Part shown: one piece after another, positions 34,753-44,111 of the stretch
How the letters are laid out: each line of letters starts with the position of its first letter
Numbering within the stretch: position 1 is the stretch's first letter
Assembly: GCA_002116315.1 (NCBI GenBank)
Contig: KZ107842.1
Span: forward strand, 1,455,469 to 1,519,468
DNA: 64,000 nucleotides
From: Epicoccum nigrum
Lineage: Eukaryota; Ascomycota; Dothideomycetes; Pleosporales; Didymellaceae
Direction: 5' to 3'
The notes under the pieces: generated by a model
Databases searched by the model: none
The model's input: only the letters and a program-made list of their open reading frames with translations
Told to the model about the DNA's origin: nothing
Position numbers and translations under genes: made by a program

Positions 34753-35245
34753 TTAAACCGTCTCAGACTGCACGAGCTCAGCGACCTTCTGCTCGATGCT
34801 CTTGTCGTCCAGTCCCTTCAGCGTGATCTTCTTCTCCTGTCCGTACTCTGTTCGCACCGTTAGTCTCGCGCACACACACACTCCCTCTCCATCTCTATCG
34901 GCTTATCCGAGCGAATGCCGGGTCGCAACGTACTGTACCGCGCAAACAGGGTGGGCTCGAAGCCGCTGGCCTCGCGGATGAGGATCGGGGTGTGCGGGTT
35001 GTGCTTCTTCATGGTGGGGTAGCTGCGCTGGAGGAAGTTCCTACACCACCCAACATTAGCCATTCTTGCCCCGAAATCTGATCTCGTCTTTGTCTTTGCG
35101 CCGGCGGGCACATGACAATCTTTGGTGCCGGGCCGGGTCTTTGGGAGGTGGTGGCGTACCGTGTGGCAGCGCTGTGCTCGCTGGTCTGGCAGAAGAGGAA
35201 CCTCAGCTCCTTGAGCCCTGCGCTGAATGCATACTTGGACGCCAT
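34753..35245 (-). CDS. NDUFA2: NADH:ubiquinone oxidoreductase subunit B8 (NDUFA2 / 10.5 kDa)
   Basis: Three exons: 35160-35245, 34934-35040 and 34753-34847 (95 aa), the usual size. An accessory complex I subunit with a thioredoxin-like fold on the matrix arm. The protein starts MASKYAFSAGLKELRFLFCQ and continues SEHSAATRNFLQRSYPTMKK and HNPHTPILIREASGFEPTLF, matching the family core from end to end. It ends with a charged amphipathic helix (DKSIEQKVAELVQSETV). Intron 1 (119 bp) and intron 2 (86 bp) have consensus ends. It is transcribed divergently from the mitochondrial pyruvate carrier gene with only 290 bp between start codons. Confidence 0.92.
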
Positions 35246-35535
35246 CGTGTGTCGAGTTCCGAGCAGGTGGTGGGAAGCAATTGGTGATTCAACCGTCACC
35301 CATCACCCACTGACGTTCCGCAAGCTCACGCGAAGCGCAGGACCCACTTCCTTCGCCAAGCCAATCGGACACGCGCCCAAATCTGACTTCCGGCATCGCG
35401 ACCACGCCGCCGCTGCTGCTGCTGCTGCTGCTAGACAGTTGAACGACCCTCCTCGCCGTCGCAACCACCCCCGAACACACCCACGCACTCACTCCTCACT
35501 CCCTCTCGACGGTCCCCCCCACACACACACTCGCC
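35246..35535. promoter_or_regulatory. Bidirectional promoter NDUFA2 / MPC2 with CTG repeat
   Basis: 290 bp between two divergent start codons of nuclear-encoded mitochondrial genes. It contains ccaatcgg near 35,362 (CCAAT box, plus orientation), a (GCT)7 tract at about 35,412-35,432, and CT/CA-rich sequence just before the MPC2 start. Shared regulation is inferred from position. Confidence 0.6.
35412..35432. repeat. (GCT)7 trinucleotide repeat
   Basis: Seven GCT units inside the NDUFA2/MPC2 promoter, about 105-125 bp upstream of the MPC2 ATG. Non-coding on either strand under the models given here. Confidence 0.85.
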
Positions 35536-36266
35536 ATGTCGTTCCGCCCCGGCTTCCGCGCCTTCAACGCCTTCCGCGCAAACTTCACCCAGCACGCCCG
35601 CCGCAATGCCTCGACAGCAACCGGCGCCGAGCCCGCCGGCTTCCAGAAGTTCTGGAACTCGCCCATTGGCCCCAAGACGGTCCACTTCTGGTACGCCCTC
35701 CCCCCTCCCTTCGCTCCCTTTCCACGGTTCCACGCTGGGTGCAGCAGCGCAACGCACTGAACTGCACTTGCACTTGCACTTGCAGGGTCTCCATCTCCTC
35801 CCGCCGTCGGGAGGGGGGGGGGGATGGATGGGGGGTGGGGATCCTGAACCGCGCACGCACCCACGCACCCCCCCCCCCCAACAGCCCAGAAACCAGAAAC
35901 CAGAAACCAGAACACACGTACTGACCCGTCTCCCCATCTTCTAGGGCGCCAGTAATGAAATGGGCCATGGTCGCCGCGGGGGCAGCCGACTTCGCGCGGC
36001 CCGCAGAGTCCCTCAGCCTGACGCAGAACTTTGCGCTCATGTGCACGGGCGCCATCTGGACGCGCTGGTGCTTCGTCATCCGCCCCAAGAACGTGGTCCT
36101 CGCCGCCGTCAACGCCCTCCTCTTCTGCGTCGGCGCCACCCAGGTCGGAAGGATCTGGGCGTACAACAAGAGCCTGGATGCGGGAACCTTGGCCAAGGCC
36201 GAGGGAAAGGAGTTGGAGGCCGATTTGAAGGCCACCGCTGACAAGGTTGAGAAGAAGCTGGCGTAG
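35536..36266 (+). CDS. MPC2: Mitochondrial pyruvate carrier subunit (MPC2-like)
   Basis: Two exons, 35536-35690 and 35945-36266, flank a 254-bp intron, long for this window; the product is 158 aa. MPC proteins are small inner-membrane proteins that form heterodimers to import pyruvate into the matrix. The N-terminus is Arg/Phe/Ala-rich, as in mitochondrial targeting sequences. The carrier core reads FWNSPIGPKTVHFWAPVMKW, AGAADFARPAESLSLTQNFA and TGAIWTRWCFVIRPKNVVLA, then FCVGATQVGRIW. Three hydrophobic segments fit the family. The tail is a Lys/Ala-rich helix. The intron contains a G11 run and a C12 run (see findings). Confidence 0.93.
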
Positions 36267-36460
36267 AGGGGAGGAAAGGGATAGAAGGATGGAGGGGTTG
36301 GGATGGGAAGGAGTGCCTGGTGCTGGTATTGAGAAGCCTGTGCCATAGGGTTGCGGAACTGGGTGTACGATATCTCCAACTTGCGAGTGCGGCACAATTG
36401 AATTGACCTGACTTGACTTGACACTACTGAGCTCAGGCTCGTTTTCTTCAGAATGACACA

Positions 36461-37172
36461 TCAAAGCCGCCCTACACCGCCAGCCTCGTAAAGGCCCGGC
36501 TGGACGATGGGCATATTGTCAACGGCAGCAGCCACCGCTTTGAAAAACCTCTTCGTCGACTTCATGGCCGCCTTGCCCTTGTCCTTGATCTTCCTCCGCT
36601 TCGAACGCGGCTCATACACTTCGACCGCAACTCACACACCCGCCGTCAGCCAGGTCCATCCAATCCTCAAAAAAAAAATAGCGACCCAGAAGGCTTACCA
36701 GGTTCGTCGGGCTTCCTCTGTCTGGCCACCAGCATCTCGCCGCAACGCGGCTCCTCGCATTCGAAGAAGTACCGGCCGTGTCGTCGGAGGTTCCGCACGC
36801 GCTCGGCGTCTGCAAGCCACTGGACGTTGCAGCGTGGACACTCCCACCACTGGACCCCGTTTGAATCGCGGAAGGGATCTCTCGGCGGGCGTGTTGCGGT
36901 TGATGGACGCAGTTCGGCCGCTTGCTCGGTCAGCCCAGTTCTGTGTCTGTAGCTGGGGGCCAAATGTGAATGCAGCCTTCCCACTGGGATTGCGTACCTA
37001 TTTCTACGGTGTAGCTGGCTGGAGGTTGAGTGAAGGCGACCCTGGACAGTGGATATGGTGCTGGGGGGTATGTGGCAGAGCGCCCGCCGGTCGCCCTGGA
37101 GTCGTCTGGTCGAGGGAAGTGTCCGTCTACCTCGACAGGGCCAAGTCGTCTTTGCTCGGAGGTCCCGTTCAT
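36461..37172 (-). CDS. Zinc-ribbon-like small protein
   Basis: Three exons are proposed: 36998-37172, 36699-36878 and 36461-36630 (174 aa); total length and phases agree. The second exon encodes the clear core: VQWWECPRCNVQW, then RRHGRYFFECEEPRCGEMLV, giving two Cys pairs (CPRC and C-x4-C) with a His between, as expected for a zinc-binding module. The first exon is Pro/Arg-rich and disordered; the last has a basic stretch (EPRSKRRKIKDKGKAAMKST), likely nuclear, and a hydrophobic-polar end. The first intron acceptor (gccgagag) is weak, and a shorter 44-bp intron using gtgggaag...acacag is an alternative. I do not recognise the family. Antisense to a long plus-strand frame that I regard as a shadow. 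Confidence 0.62.
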
Positions 37173-37453
37173 GTTTGCTGTAACGATGGAAATGAGATAA
37201 CCCTGAAGGTGTGGTGTCTGGATAACGATGGCGATGTTTCTTGGTGGGATGAACAGAGAAGTCGGAGGACAGAACGCGAGATAACGCGCTGGAAGAAGCC
37301 ATGGGAGGTGCGTCTTGCGCTGAGATAGTGCAGGCGCACACCAGCCACGGAAGCAATCGCTGCCCATTCAGTGCCTGCGTCAAGCTCCTCTTCCACCTCT
37401 TGCGGCCGCCGCCCTGAACATTGCTCTGGCATCTTCCCATTTCATCAACTCTT
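37173..37453. other. Intergenic: promoter of zinc-ribbon gene
   Basis: 281 bp upstream of the zinc-ribbon gene and downstream of the Cys-rich gene, both minus strand. No specific element recognised. Confidence 0.35.
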
Positions 37454-37717
37454 TCAATTGCAACAGTTGGTTATGTTGTTACAGCACTCTCCACAGCAGT
37501 CGCCACATCCACCAAGGCAGTCGCCGCAGCAATCACCACATCCATCGAAACACGCAAGAACGCCGGCCCAGCAGCCAGCAATACAGCTGGCGAAGATGTC
37601 CACGCCCCACGGTCCAGAGCGATCGCAGCACCGGTTCAGTTTGTCGCCCACCCCGCCCATTTCCTGGGACTGAGCCACCCCGTAGTCCTCGGGGTCAGAC
37701 ATGGGTGCGTAGTTCAT
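37454..37717 (-). CDS. Small cysteine-rich protein, 16 Cys in 87 aa
   Basis: A single exon. An acidic N-terminus (MNYAPMSDPEDYGVAQSQEM) lacks a signal peptide. From about residue 31 to the end there are 16 cysteines, many in CC pairs within Gly/Asp repeats (GDCCGDCLGG, GDCCGECC, TNCC). A moderately hydrophobic stretch (VDIFASCIAGCWAGVLACF) lies just before the repeats. It could be a CYSTM-like membrane protein, where Cys-rich tails insert in or line membranes, or a metallothionein-like metal binder. Similar short Cys-rich proteins occur in other fungi as I recall, but I cannot name a family. The opposite strand is a low-complexity Pro/Gln frame, a shadow of the repeat. GC-rich codon use supports this strand. 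Confidence 0.65.
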   Translation of the reverse strand: MNYAPMSDPEDYGVAQSQEMGGVGDKLNRCCDRSGPWGVDIFASCIAGCWAGVLACFDGCGDCCGDCLGGCGDCCGECCNNITNCCN

Positions 37718-38261
37718 CTTGAGTGCTTTTTGTGTTTTTTTGCAAATCGCGGTTGCGATCTCAGCAGTTGCGTAGGGGGTGAGGGCTGGAACAGTGGAAG
37801 GAGCGGTAGCGATGCAAGGCTGTCGGAAGGTTTATAGGTCAGAAGGTTTTCTCGCGACGTTAGAAACACTGCCTCGTTACTCGAATTAGCTTCGGGTAAT
37901 AAAAGAAGTCAGGTGAGGAAGTTGGTGAAGCTACAGGCGTCCCGCGCCCCTGTCTAGACAAACTTGCCTAACTGCATTGGGCTCGCTTAGCCGGGGAGTA
38001 CCAATGGGTTTTGCACTGCCATCGATGAGCCTCGCTGGGCCCCGTACAAAGATATGCTTGAGGTTGCTTATGGCATGGAGCTCGCAGCTTGGTACCCACT
38101 GTTAGCTGCACATGCCCTATCAAGGCCTTGCTGACCGCGGAATAACCAGCCTCGAGCTAACGCCGTTTCTTTCTGACTGCAACCAATTGGATTCCCCTCT
38201 GACCACCCACTCGTCTCTCTACATCATCTAAACATCGTTCGTCGTTCACCGTTCGTCAGCA
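37718..38261. other. Divergent promoter region Cys-rich protein / GNAT
   Basis: 544 bp. Contains ctacatcatctaaacatcg leader sequence before the GNAT ATG. No gene recognised. Confidence 0.4.
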
Positions 38262-39026
38262 ATGTCTGCCCAGCTCTCCGAGTACCTCCATAGCAGCCCA
38301 TTTGTGCTCACCACCAAGCGGCTTATTATCGTACCAACACCGATTGCCATCCGATACTCAGCTTACATCCAGCTCTATGGCGGGTTGCATGCAAGCGAGG
38401 CTTTCTGTCAAATGGCGTTCGGACCGCACTTCATGGCGCGTGCGTGGAGCGAGGAGGAGACGAGAAACGTCATCGTGACACGCGACATGGCGCGGTGCTG
38501 GAAGCCACGAGGCTTGGGCGACTTCGCAGTTGCGCTACGAAGTAGGAGCCACGGAACGGATGTGATTCCTGGTGGTGTTGGGAGAAAACTAGACGGGGCA
38601 GAGGAGCTGGAGATGCTAGATATCAGAGACGACGACGACGAGGCCGCAGATGCTCCCGCACCCAGGCTTGACCTCCAGGACTTGAGCGACGTGGAATGGG
38701 TGGGCTATGCGGGCGTTCGTGACGCGACGACGACATCGATGCCAGAGCGGGTCGCTGGCGACGATCCGCTTCCGCCGTGGCAAGAGATGATCGAGCTCAG
38801 ATACGGCGTGCACGCTGACTTCTGGGGCAAGGGGGTTGCTGGCGAAGCGGCGAGGGCGGTCATGCAGTGGGCGGTTGGCGAACGAGGGGTCACGCGGTTC
38901 ATTGCAGAGACGGAGAAGACGAATACGCGCAGCGGGCAGGTTCTGAAGAAGATGGGGTTCAGAGAGAGCGGGACGGATTATTGGAAGGAACCTAGCGAGG
39001 TGGAGTGGGAGAGGGTGGCGGGTTAG
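38262..39026 (+). CDS. GNAT-family N-acetyltransferase (RimJ/RimL-like)
   Basis: A single exon of 254 aa. The N-terminus TTKRLIIVPTPIAIRYSAYI matches the first strand of RimJ/L-type GNATs. The middle holds an acidic insertion (IRDDDDEAADAPAPRLDLQD) before WVGYAGVRD. The acetyl-CoA site is HADFWGKGVAGEAARAVMQW (Q/RxxGxG/A-like), followed by FIAETEKTNTRSGQVLKKMG, the typical N-x-S/R-x4-L-x-K-x-GF motif with GF. These enzymes acetylate amino groups of proteins, amino acids or small molecules; the substrate is unknown. No signal peptide or TM, so cytosolic. Confidence 0.88.
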   Translation: MSAQLSEYLHSSPFVLTTKRLIIVPTPIAIRYSAYIQLYGGLHASEAFCQMAFGPHFMARAWSEEETRNVIVTRDMARCWKPRGLGDFAVALRSRSHGTDVIPGGVGRKLDGAEELEMLDIRDDDDEAADAPAPRLDLQDLSDVEWVGYAGVRDATTTSMPERVAGDDPLPPWQEMIELRYGVHADFWGKGVAGEAARAVMQWAVGERGVTRFIAETEKTNTRSGQVLKKMGFRESGTDYWKEPSEVEWERVAG

Positions 39027-39698
39027 CTTGATGGGATCTACAATTCTTGATGTGGCAATTAGTGTCGTTGATGTCTGACTGGGACAAGTGAGTATCCAAC
39101 AGCCCTTCGAATTGAGGTCCACATATCATTGAGTGCCTTTACTTCCTTCCCTTTTCTGACAAAACCCCTTCAAACTGCCAACCAAGTAGCTCTGCATATG
39201 CAAAAAAAGCGTCGATGGTCGCGGATTTCTTATGAGTAAGCGAATCTTCTTCTACCCAAGTGTCAGCCAAACGATAACCAGTGGAGTGATTCTGGTCGGC
39301 ATCACAATGTTGCGCATGCTCCTGGACAAAGAGCGTATTGGTGTCCGGTGGATGGGCGTGCTCGCTGCAGAGTTTCTGGTGATAGCGAGTACTACAAGAG
39401 GGATGCTCTGGGGGAATGCGTTCGTAGGGTCCACGCTAGGAGTTTCTGAATACTGGGGAAAGATATCGTGTGAAATTCCTGGAGAGCTTATGGTTGCGAC
39501 GTGATTGTACTTCTAAATGAGGCCGATGTGGTATTGGGACCATGGTAGTCAGTCTTGTCTTAATGCACTATCAACGGCTTAGTCGGTTGGGCGAGGTCAT
39601 CCCCTCGCCAACTTTAGTTCCCCAAGACCATTCAACATCCAAACTTCCTCCAGAGTCAAATACCATCCTACGCCTCGTTCGCCACTCCACCCCACGCT
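39027..39698. other. Convergent intergenic region
   Basis: 672 bp. A 90-codon plus-strand frame (39,232-39,504) predicts two hydrophobic segments (VILVGITMLRMLL, VLAAEFLVIA) but has no supporting motif; I leave it uncalled. Otherwise nothing seen. Confidence 0.4.
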
Positions 39699-40509
39699 TC
39701 AATATCTCATACCCCTGCCATACGCCTCCCCCACAGCAGGACTCAACCACCACCCCAAATCCAACGTCTCAGCCCACGTCTCCTCCCCCCTCTCGATCCC
39801 ATCCCTCACAAACTCCTTCTTCTCCCAATGCCGATGGAAATCCAGACTCTGCTCCAGCCCCGCCGCAAACCTCTCCGCCCACTCCCCGCGCGGCGGGTAC
39901 GGCGAGACGTCGAAGGTGAGCTTGCTCGCATAGCGGCGCGGTGGGAAGCGATCTGCCTCGCCTTGGAAGAGGGGGTACGGTTTCTTGATGAAGTGTTGCC
40001 AGGGCTCGATATACCGGCCGCGCGAGATGGTGATGGTGAAGGTCTTGGGGAGGAAGGCGGGGCTGTGCAGGGGTGCCCATGGGAAAGGTGCATCGATTGG
40101 AGATGGCGGGTTCTGCAGGTGCTGCTCGAAAGCTTCTCCCTTTAGCCAGGGGTTCCCGTTGCGGTATTGCCGGGCGATGCGAGTGCTGTAAGCCATCTCC
40201 ATTGTGCATCTCCATGTTTTCTTGTCCAGCTGCACTGGCTCGGCTGCGAAGAGCCATGTCAGCTCGATTGCGAAGAAGTCGTGTTGGTTTTCTCCGCAGC
40301 TGATCTGAGGTTAATTAGTTGCTGGACTGAACTATGGCGGCTCATGTGGTTGGTGGGAGTGGCGTGGAAGTACTCACTGATCCAGTACCACCTCTGTCGA
40401 AAGCAAAGTAACACCCAGCATCGGTACCACCCCAGGTCCACAAGTCGTCATCCCCACACAGTAAGTCAAGGACTTGTTCCGTAACGTTCTTTGTATTTGT
40501 GGCCGCCAT
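39699..40509 (-). CDS. Conserved unknown protein, 245 aa
   Basis: Two exons, 40378-40509 and 39699-40304, flank a 73-bp intron (gtgagt...ctcag); the junction keeps frame. The N-terminal exon reads NVTEQVLDLLCGDDDLWTWG and GCYFAFDRGGTGS. The second exon carries CGENQHDFFAIELTWLFAAE, a Trp- and Pro-rich middle (PFPWAPLHSPAFLPKTFTIT, YIEPWQHFIKKPYPLFQGE) and a C-terminal EWAERFAAGLEQSLDFHRHW helix. No TM or signal peptide. No domain recognised; the composition resembles a compact enzyme-like or binding domain. Convergent with the GNAT gene. Confidence 0.68.
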
Positions 40510-41759
40510 TGTTTGTGTGGCAAACTGCTGAGTGGCAACAACGACAGACGTATCTAATCTGGAGGCTTTTGTTCAGAAGTAGGAGACTCAGAAGTAGTAC
40601 GATTCTGCACGTCTCGAAAGAAGTCGAGTCGGGATGGTACGTGAGTATGGGTGTGTCTGACTATGCGTGCTGCGCCTCTTCCGCGCCCGCTGCGCCGCAC
40701 CGCCTGCGCCTCATGCGGCTCCTGGGTGACATGAATTGTATTTTTGGCGGACTTGACATAGTCCAAGGCCTAAACACCATCTTTTACATCTGTGACCATA
40801 TGTTGCGAGGTTGCACAAAGCGCACTGTGAAACCCTTCATCTGGATCAATCGACTGCATCCGGACACCGAAGAACCACTTGCAATGCAAGAATTGGGTAG
40901 CTGTATCTGCTCTCTAAAGCGTTTCTTTTCGAACCTTCCACCGTCGTAAGCAGCTGCTTGCGCAGTGATATATATTGGCTACGGTCTACGTACTTCCTGG
41001 AAGCGAGTCAACTTCAAAGAACGCACAGAAGCTATACATGGCTTTCACCTGAGCACTCCAGAGGTCCGTTTTTGCCCCTCACAATCCAGAAACCGTCTAC
41101 CTGCTATGGGATAGCTATTTGCTTCCCACGACCCAATCACCTCGAGCTATCCTGGATACCGAACACCCCCTTGACGCCGAGACGATCAGCGAGCCCGTGT
41201 GATCTTGCGGAACGTGATAAGGAGTTGAAATTTATGAGCCAAAGTCCACCGCCTGCTTGCCATGAAGATATGAGCCCTAGGTAGTACAGAGGCTGCTTTT
41301 TCTGGTGAAAGCGCCTCCACGTTCGGATTGTTGGTTCCAGGCTCAAACGAGGCTGAACGTCTGGGATGGCGTCGGTCTCGACATGGCTTGGAAGGAGGTG
41401 AGATGGCGAGAGACGGAAATGTCCCTCTTCAGCTGTGGTTGGCGTAGTCTGAGGGGAATGGGGGGTTCAAGATAGCTGTATTGCTGGTCATTGCTAATCT
41501 GTTCGTCGCTTGGTTTCCCATCAATACTCCAGCAGTGCCGAAAGGGTTGTCTGGAGTTGGGAAGAGGTGGCCCATGTCCGAACACTGGAATACGAAGCTT
41601 GGACTACAATGGAGAGAGGGTGTCAGATTGTAGCCACATCAACAGCACTGCGCTCACCCAGACTCATAAAAAAAGCCGGTAGAACTCCCATAAATTGGAT
41701 ATAGCTCATTATTCGTCGTCTTAAACAAAGTTTCGTATCTACAATTCCTCCAAACTCAT
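40510..41759. other. Intergenic, 1.25 kb
   Basis: Several frames of 60-150 codons on both strands, none with motifs or coding bias. It includes the promoter of the 245-aa gene and the 3' region of the carboxypeptidase gene. Confidence 0.4.
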
Positions 41760-43100
41760 CTAAGCAGCCCCGAACATACTCAGCACACCCGCCCACGTCT
41801 CCCTGACAGTCGGTTGAATCTGGCTTGCGGGCAGCGAGAAGCCGTACGTGCCCTTGTCGCGCAGCTCATACGTGTAAGAGTACGTCGCATTACCCGTGAC
41901 ATCCGTGTAGTCTGTGGAGGAGCCAGTGGTGGCGTACAGAGTGGAGCAGCTGGGGCCGATGGTGTAGGCGGTGCCCGAGACGGCGCGGATGGCGGACGCG
42001 GCGTTGGTGGCGAGGGTGCGGTGCGCGGCGTCGTTTTCGGGACGGGCGCTGCAGTCGTAGCCGTAGGGCCTGGGAGAGGGGGTGTTAGAGTGGGTTCGAT
42101 GGGTCAATGATGAGGGGTCGCTTACCAGAGGATGTATTGTCCGTAGGAGTGGACATCGAGGTACAGCCGGATGCCCCGTGAGTTCTTCAGCGCCTGAACT
42201 TGAGATACAAGGCCCTTGTTCTCAGGAGTATCGCCAGCAGCCTGGCCCTTGTATGTCTCGGAGCATGGGTTGGTACTAGCACCGTTCGTAAGCTCCCACT
42301 TATAAGGCCAGTTACGATTGACGTCAGTGCCAACACAGCTGCTTCCGCTGACGGTCTTGCGGTTCTTGCGCCAGAGACGGTCGTTTGTCTGCGAGTAGAC
42401 GAAGCCGTCAGGGTTGACGATGGGCATGATGTAGAAGTCGAACTTGTCGACGGCAGCCTTGATGTTTGCATCTGAGGCGTACTTGGTGAGCAGCTGCCAG
42501 GCCATATACTCGGTGGTCATTGTGGTGATCCACTCGCGCGCGTGGACTGTGCCGTGGATGAGCACTGCGGGCTTCGATCCCTTGCCACCAGAGCCCCAGA
42601 TGTGGATGCCTGTGAGGACGCGTCCCTGGACTGAAGAGCCCGATGTGATGATCTCAGAGTTGCCAGTGTAACCAGCCTGGAGGTCCCGTAGGAATGTCAG
42701 GTGATCCGCGTATGGGTGATATGCGGTGAACCAGCTCTCGCTAGGAACTGTGAAAGGTCAGCTCGAGCCCGTGTACCGGTATATACTCAACCTCACCAGC
42801 ATACACGCCCATCTCACCCTCCTCAGCAAGAATAGCGCCAACGTCATCGTTAATGACTTTGCTCTTTGCGAGCGAGCTTATCGCAGCGACGTTATCGGGC
42901 GACACGACGACATCGAGCTCAGCCGACTTTCCGGGGTTCAAGACGTGGGCGGAGAGCTCTTCGATCTTAGCCTCGAGGCCGGCGGCGTTCTCCAGACGAA
43001 GGAGCTTGAAGCCGCTGTAGTCGACCTTCTTATTGTCTCTTGGAACGACCGAGGCAAAGACCGAGGACACGAGCAACGCAGAGGTAAGAATGTACTTCAT
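41760..43100 (-). CDS. Secreted zinc carboxypeptidase, M14A (carboxypeptidase A-like)
   Basis: Three exons: 42797-43100, 42126-42747 and 41760-42069 (411 aa). MKYILTSALLVSSVFA is a signal peptide. The activation propeptide (about 20-105) follows. The catalytic domain includes WFTAYHPYADHLTFLRDLQA, LIHGTVHAREWITTMTTEYM with the HxxE zinc pair, IMPIVNPDGFVYSQTNDRLW, RNRK-like substrate residues (WRKNRKT), and GTDVNRNWPYKW. The third ligand is in LDVHSYGQYILW and the catalytic Glu in YTYELRDKGTYGF. All key residues are present, so an active enzyme is expected. It would remove C-terminal residues from peptides outside the cell. Intron 1 uses the donor inside GCTG|gtgagg, which restores the frame. 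Confidence 0.94.
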
Positions 43101-44111
43101 CTTGTGCTGTGGAGCTAAGATATGCGCTGTTGCACAATGCTCATCGTGGGTGCCTCGCCTTATATGTCAATCGCACCCCAGCCCATGCTATCTCCACCTG
43201 CCCGTCGTGTCGTGGTTCCCGGTTGTGTACAACGGCCATCACAGTACACACGCGCATTAGGCAGGTGTGCGCCTTCCCCAGCTCTACCATGATCTGCTGC
43301 AAGGGTCGAGCGAGCACAATAGGAGGAAGGCGGAAGAGGATGCGATGATCTGGATGGCTGTTTCATTAACGAGACCAGCTTGGTGTCTACTTGGCAGATT
43401 AGCGTATTGATGCGCGGGTATACGGTCATTGGATCGGAGAACGTCTTGGCAGGCTTGATGAGGAAGGAGATGGGAAAGGCGGAGCTTGGCTCCGCGGCAG
43501 GGCCGATTCGGGTCCAGCCAGACTTCAGTGAATGTCTTGTGATGTGCTCTGAGTATGGCGTGCTGCAACTCGCTATCTGGTGTTGTCGAAGCGAAGTTCC
43601 ATTTGGGAAGGTAGGATTTAAAGCCATAACAGCCACAATATACATCCATTGAAGGACCGAGCAGCCACCTTGTGTAGCATAACCCTGGCGAGACGAGGAA
43701 AAGTTCAAGTATTCAAGAATATTCAGCGCACCAATCCATTTGATCAATGTAGAAAGGGAGGGGGGGTCTACAAAACTCAGCCACTTACAGAACTCCGATA
43801 CATAGGATGATTTCAGCACATCACATGACAAGCCGACATATACAGAGCTCCTTCAAGGCCTCGATTGACATCAACATCAAACCGTAGAAACGAGAATAGT
43901 TGCCTCAGACCCCTGAGTTGCTGCGCAGAGCAGGTCACACACGTTACGTAGGCAAGGAGCCAAAGCGCTCATGAAAGATAGCTTGATGCCGGTAGCAGTG
44001 TTGCTAAGAGGCTCGATGGCTCTGTGGCTCAGCTCACGGAGAGAGAGTATCATGAAGACAAGTGCAGCTAATCCGCCCAAACCAATACATCTCCGCCTTG
44101 GATGCCAGCCC
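43101..44111. other. Intergenic: carboxypeptidase promoter region
   Basis: 1.0 kb. An uninterrupted 223-codon minus-strand frame (43,160-43,831) runs through it, but it has no motif and an irregular composition; I consider it chance. No repeats seen. Confidence 0.4.

Noticed and set aside
35496..36464. Long minus-strand frames (168-322 codons) over MPC2
   Set aside because: They are antisense to the recognisable MPC2 exons and consist of Gly/Arg/Pro low complexity.
36507..37328. 273-codon plus-strand frame
   Set aside because: Overlaps the zinc-ribbon gene in antisense; the Cys-pair core on the minus strand is far more convincing.
37371..37837. Pro/Gln/Ser-rich plus-strand frames of 100-138 codons
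   Set aside because: Complement of the GDCC repeat codons of the Cys-rich protein.
43160..43831. 223-codon minus-strand frame upstream of the carboxypeptidase
   Set aside because: No motif, no codon bias, irregular amino-acid mix; likely chance.
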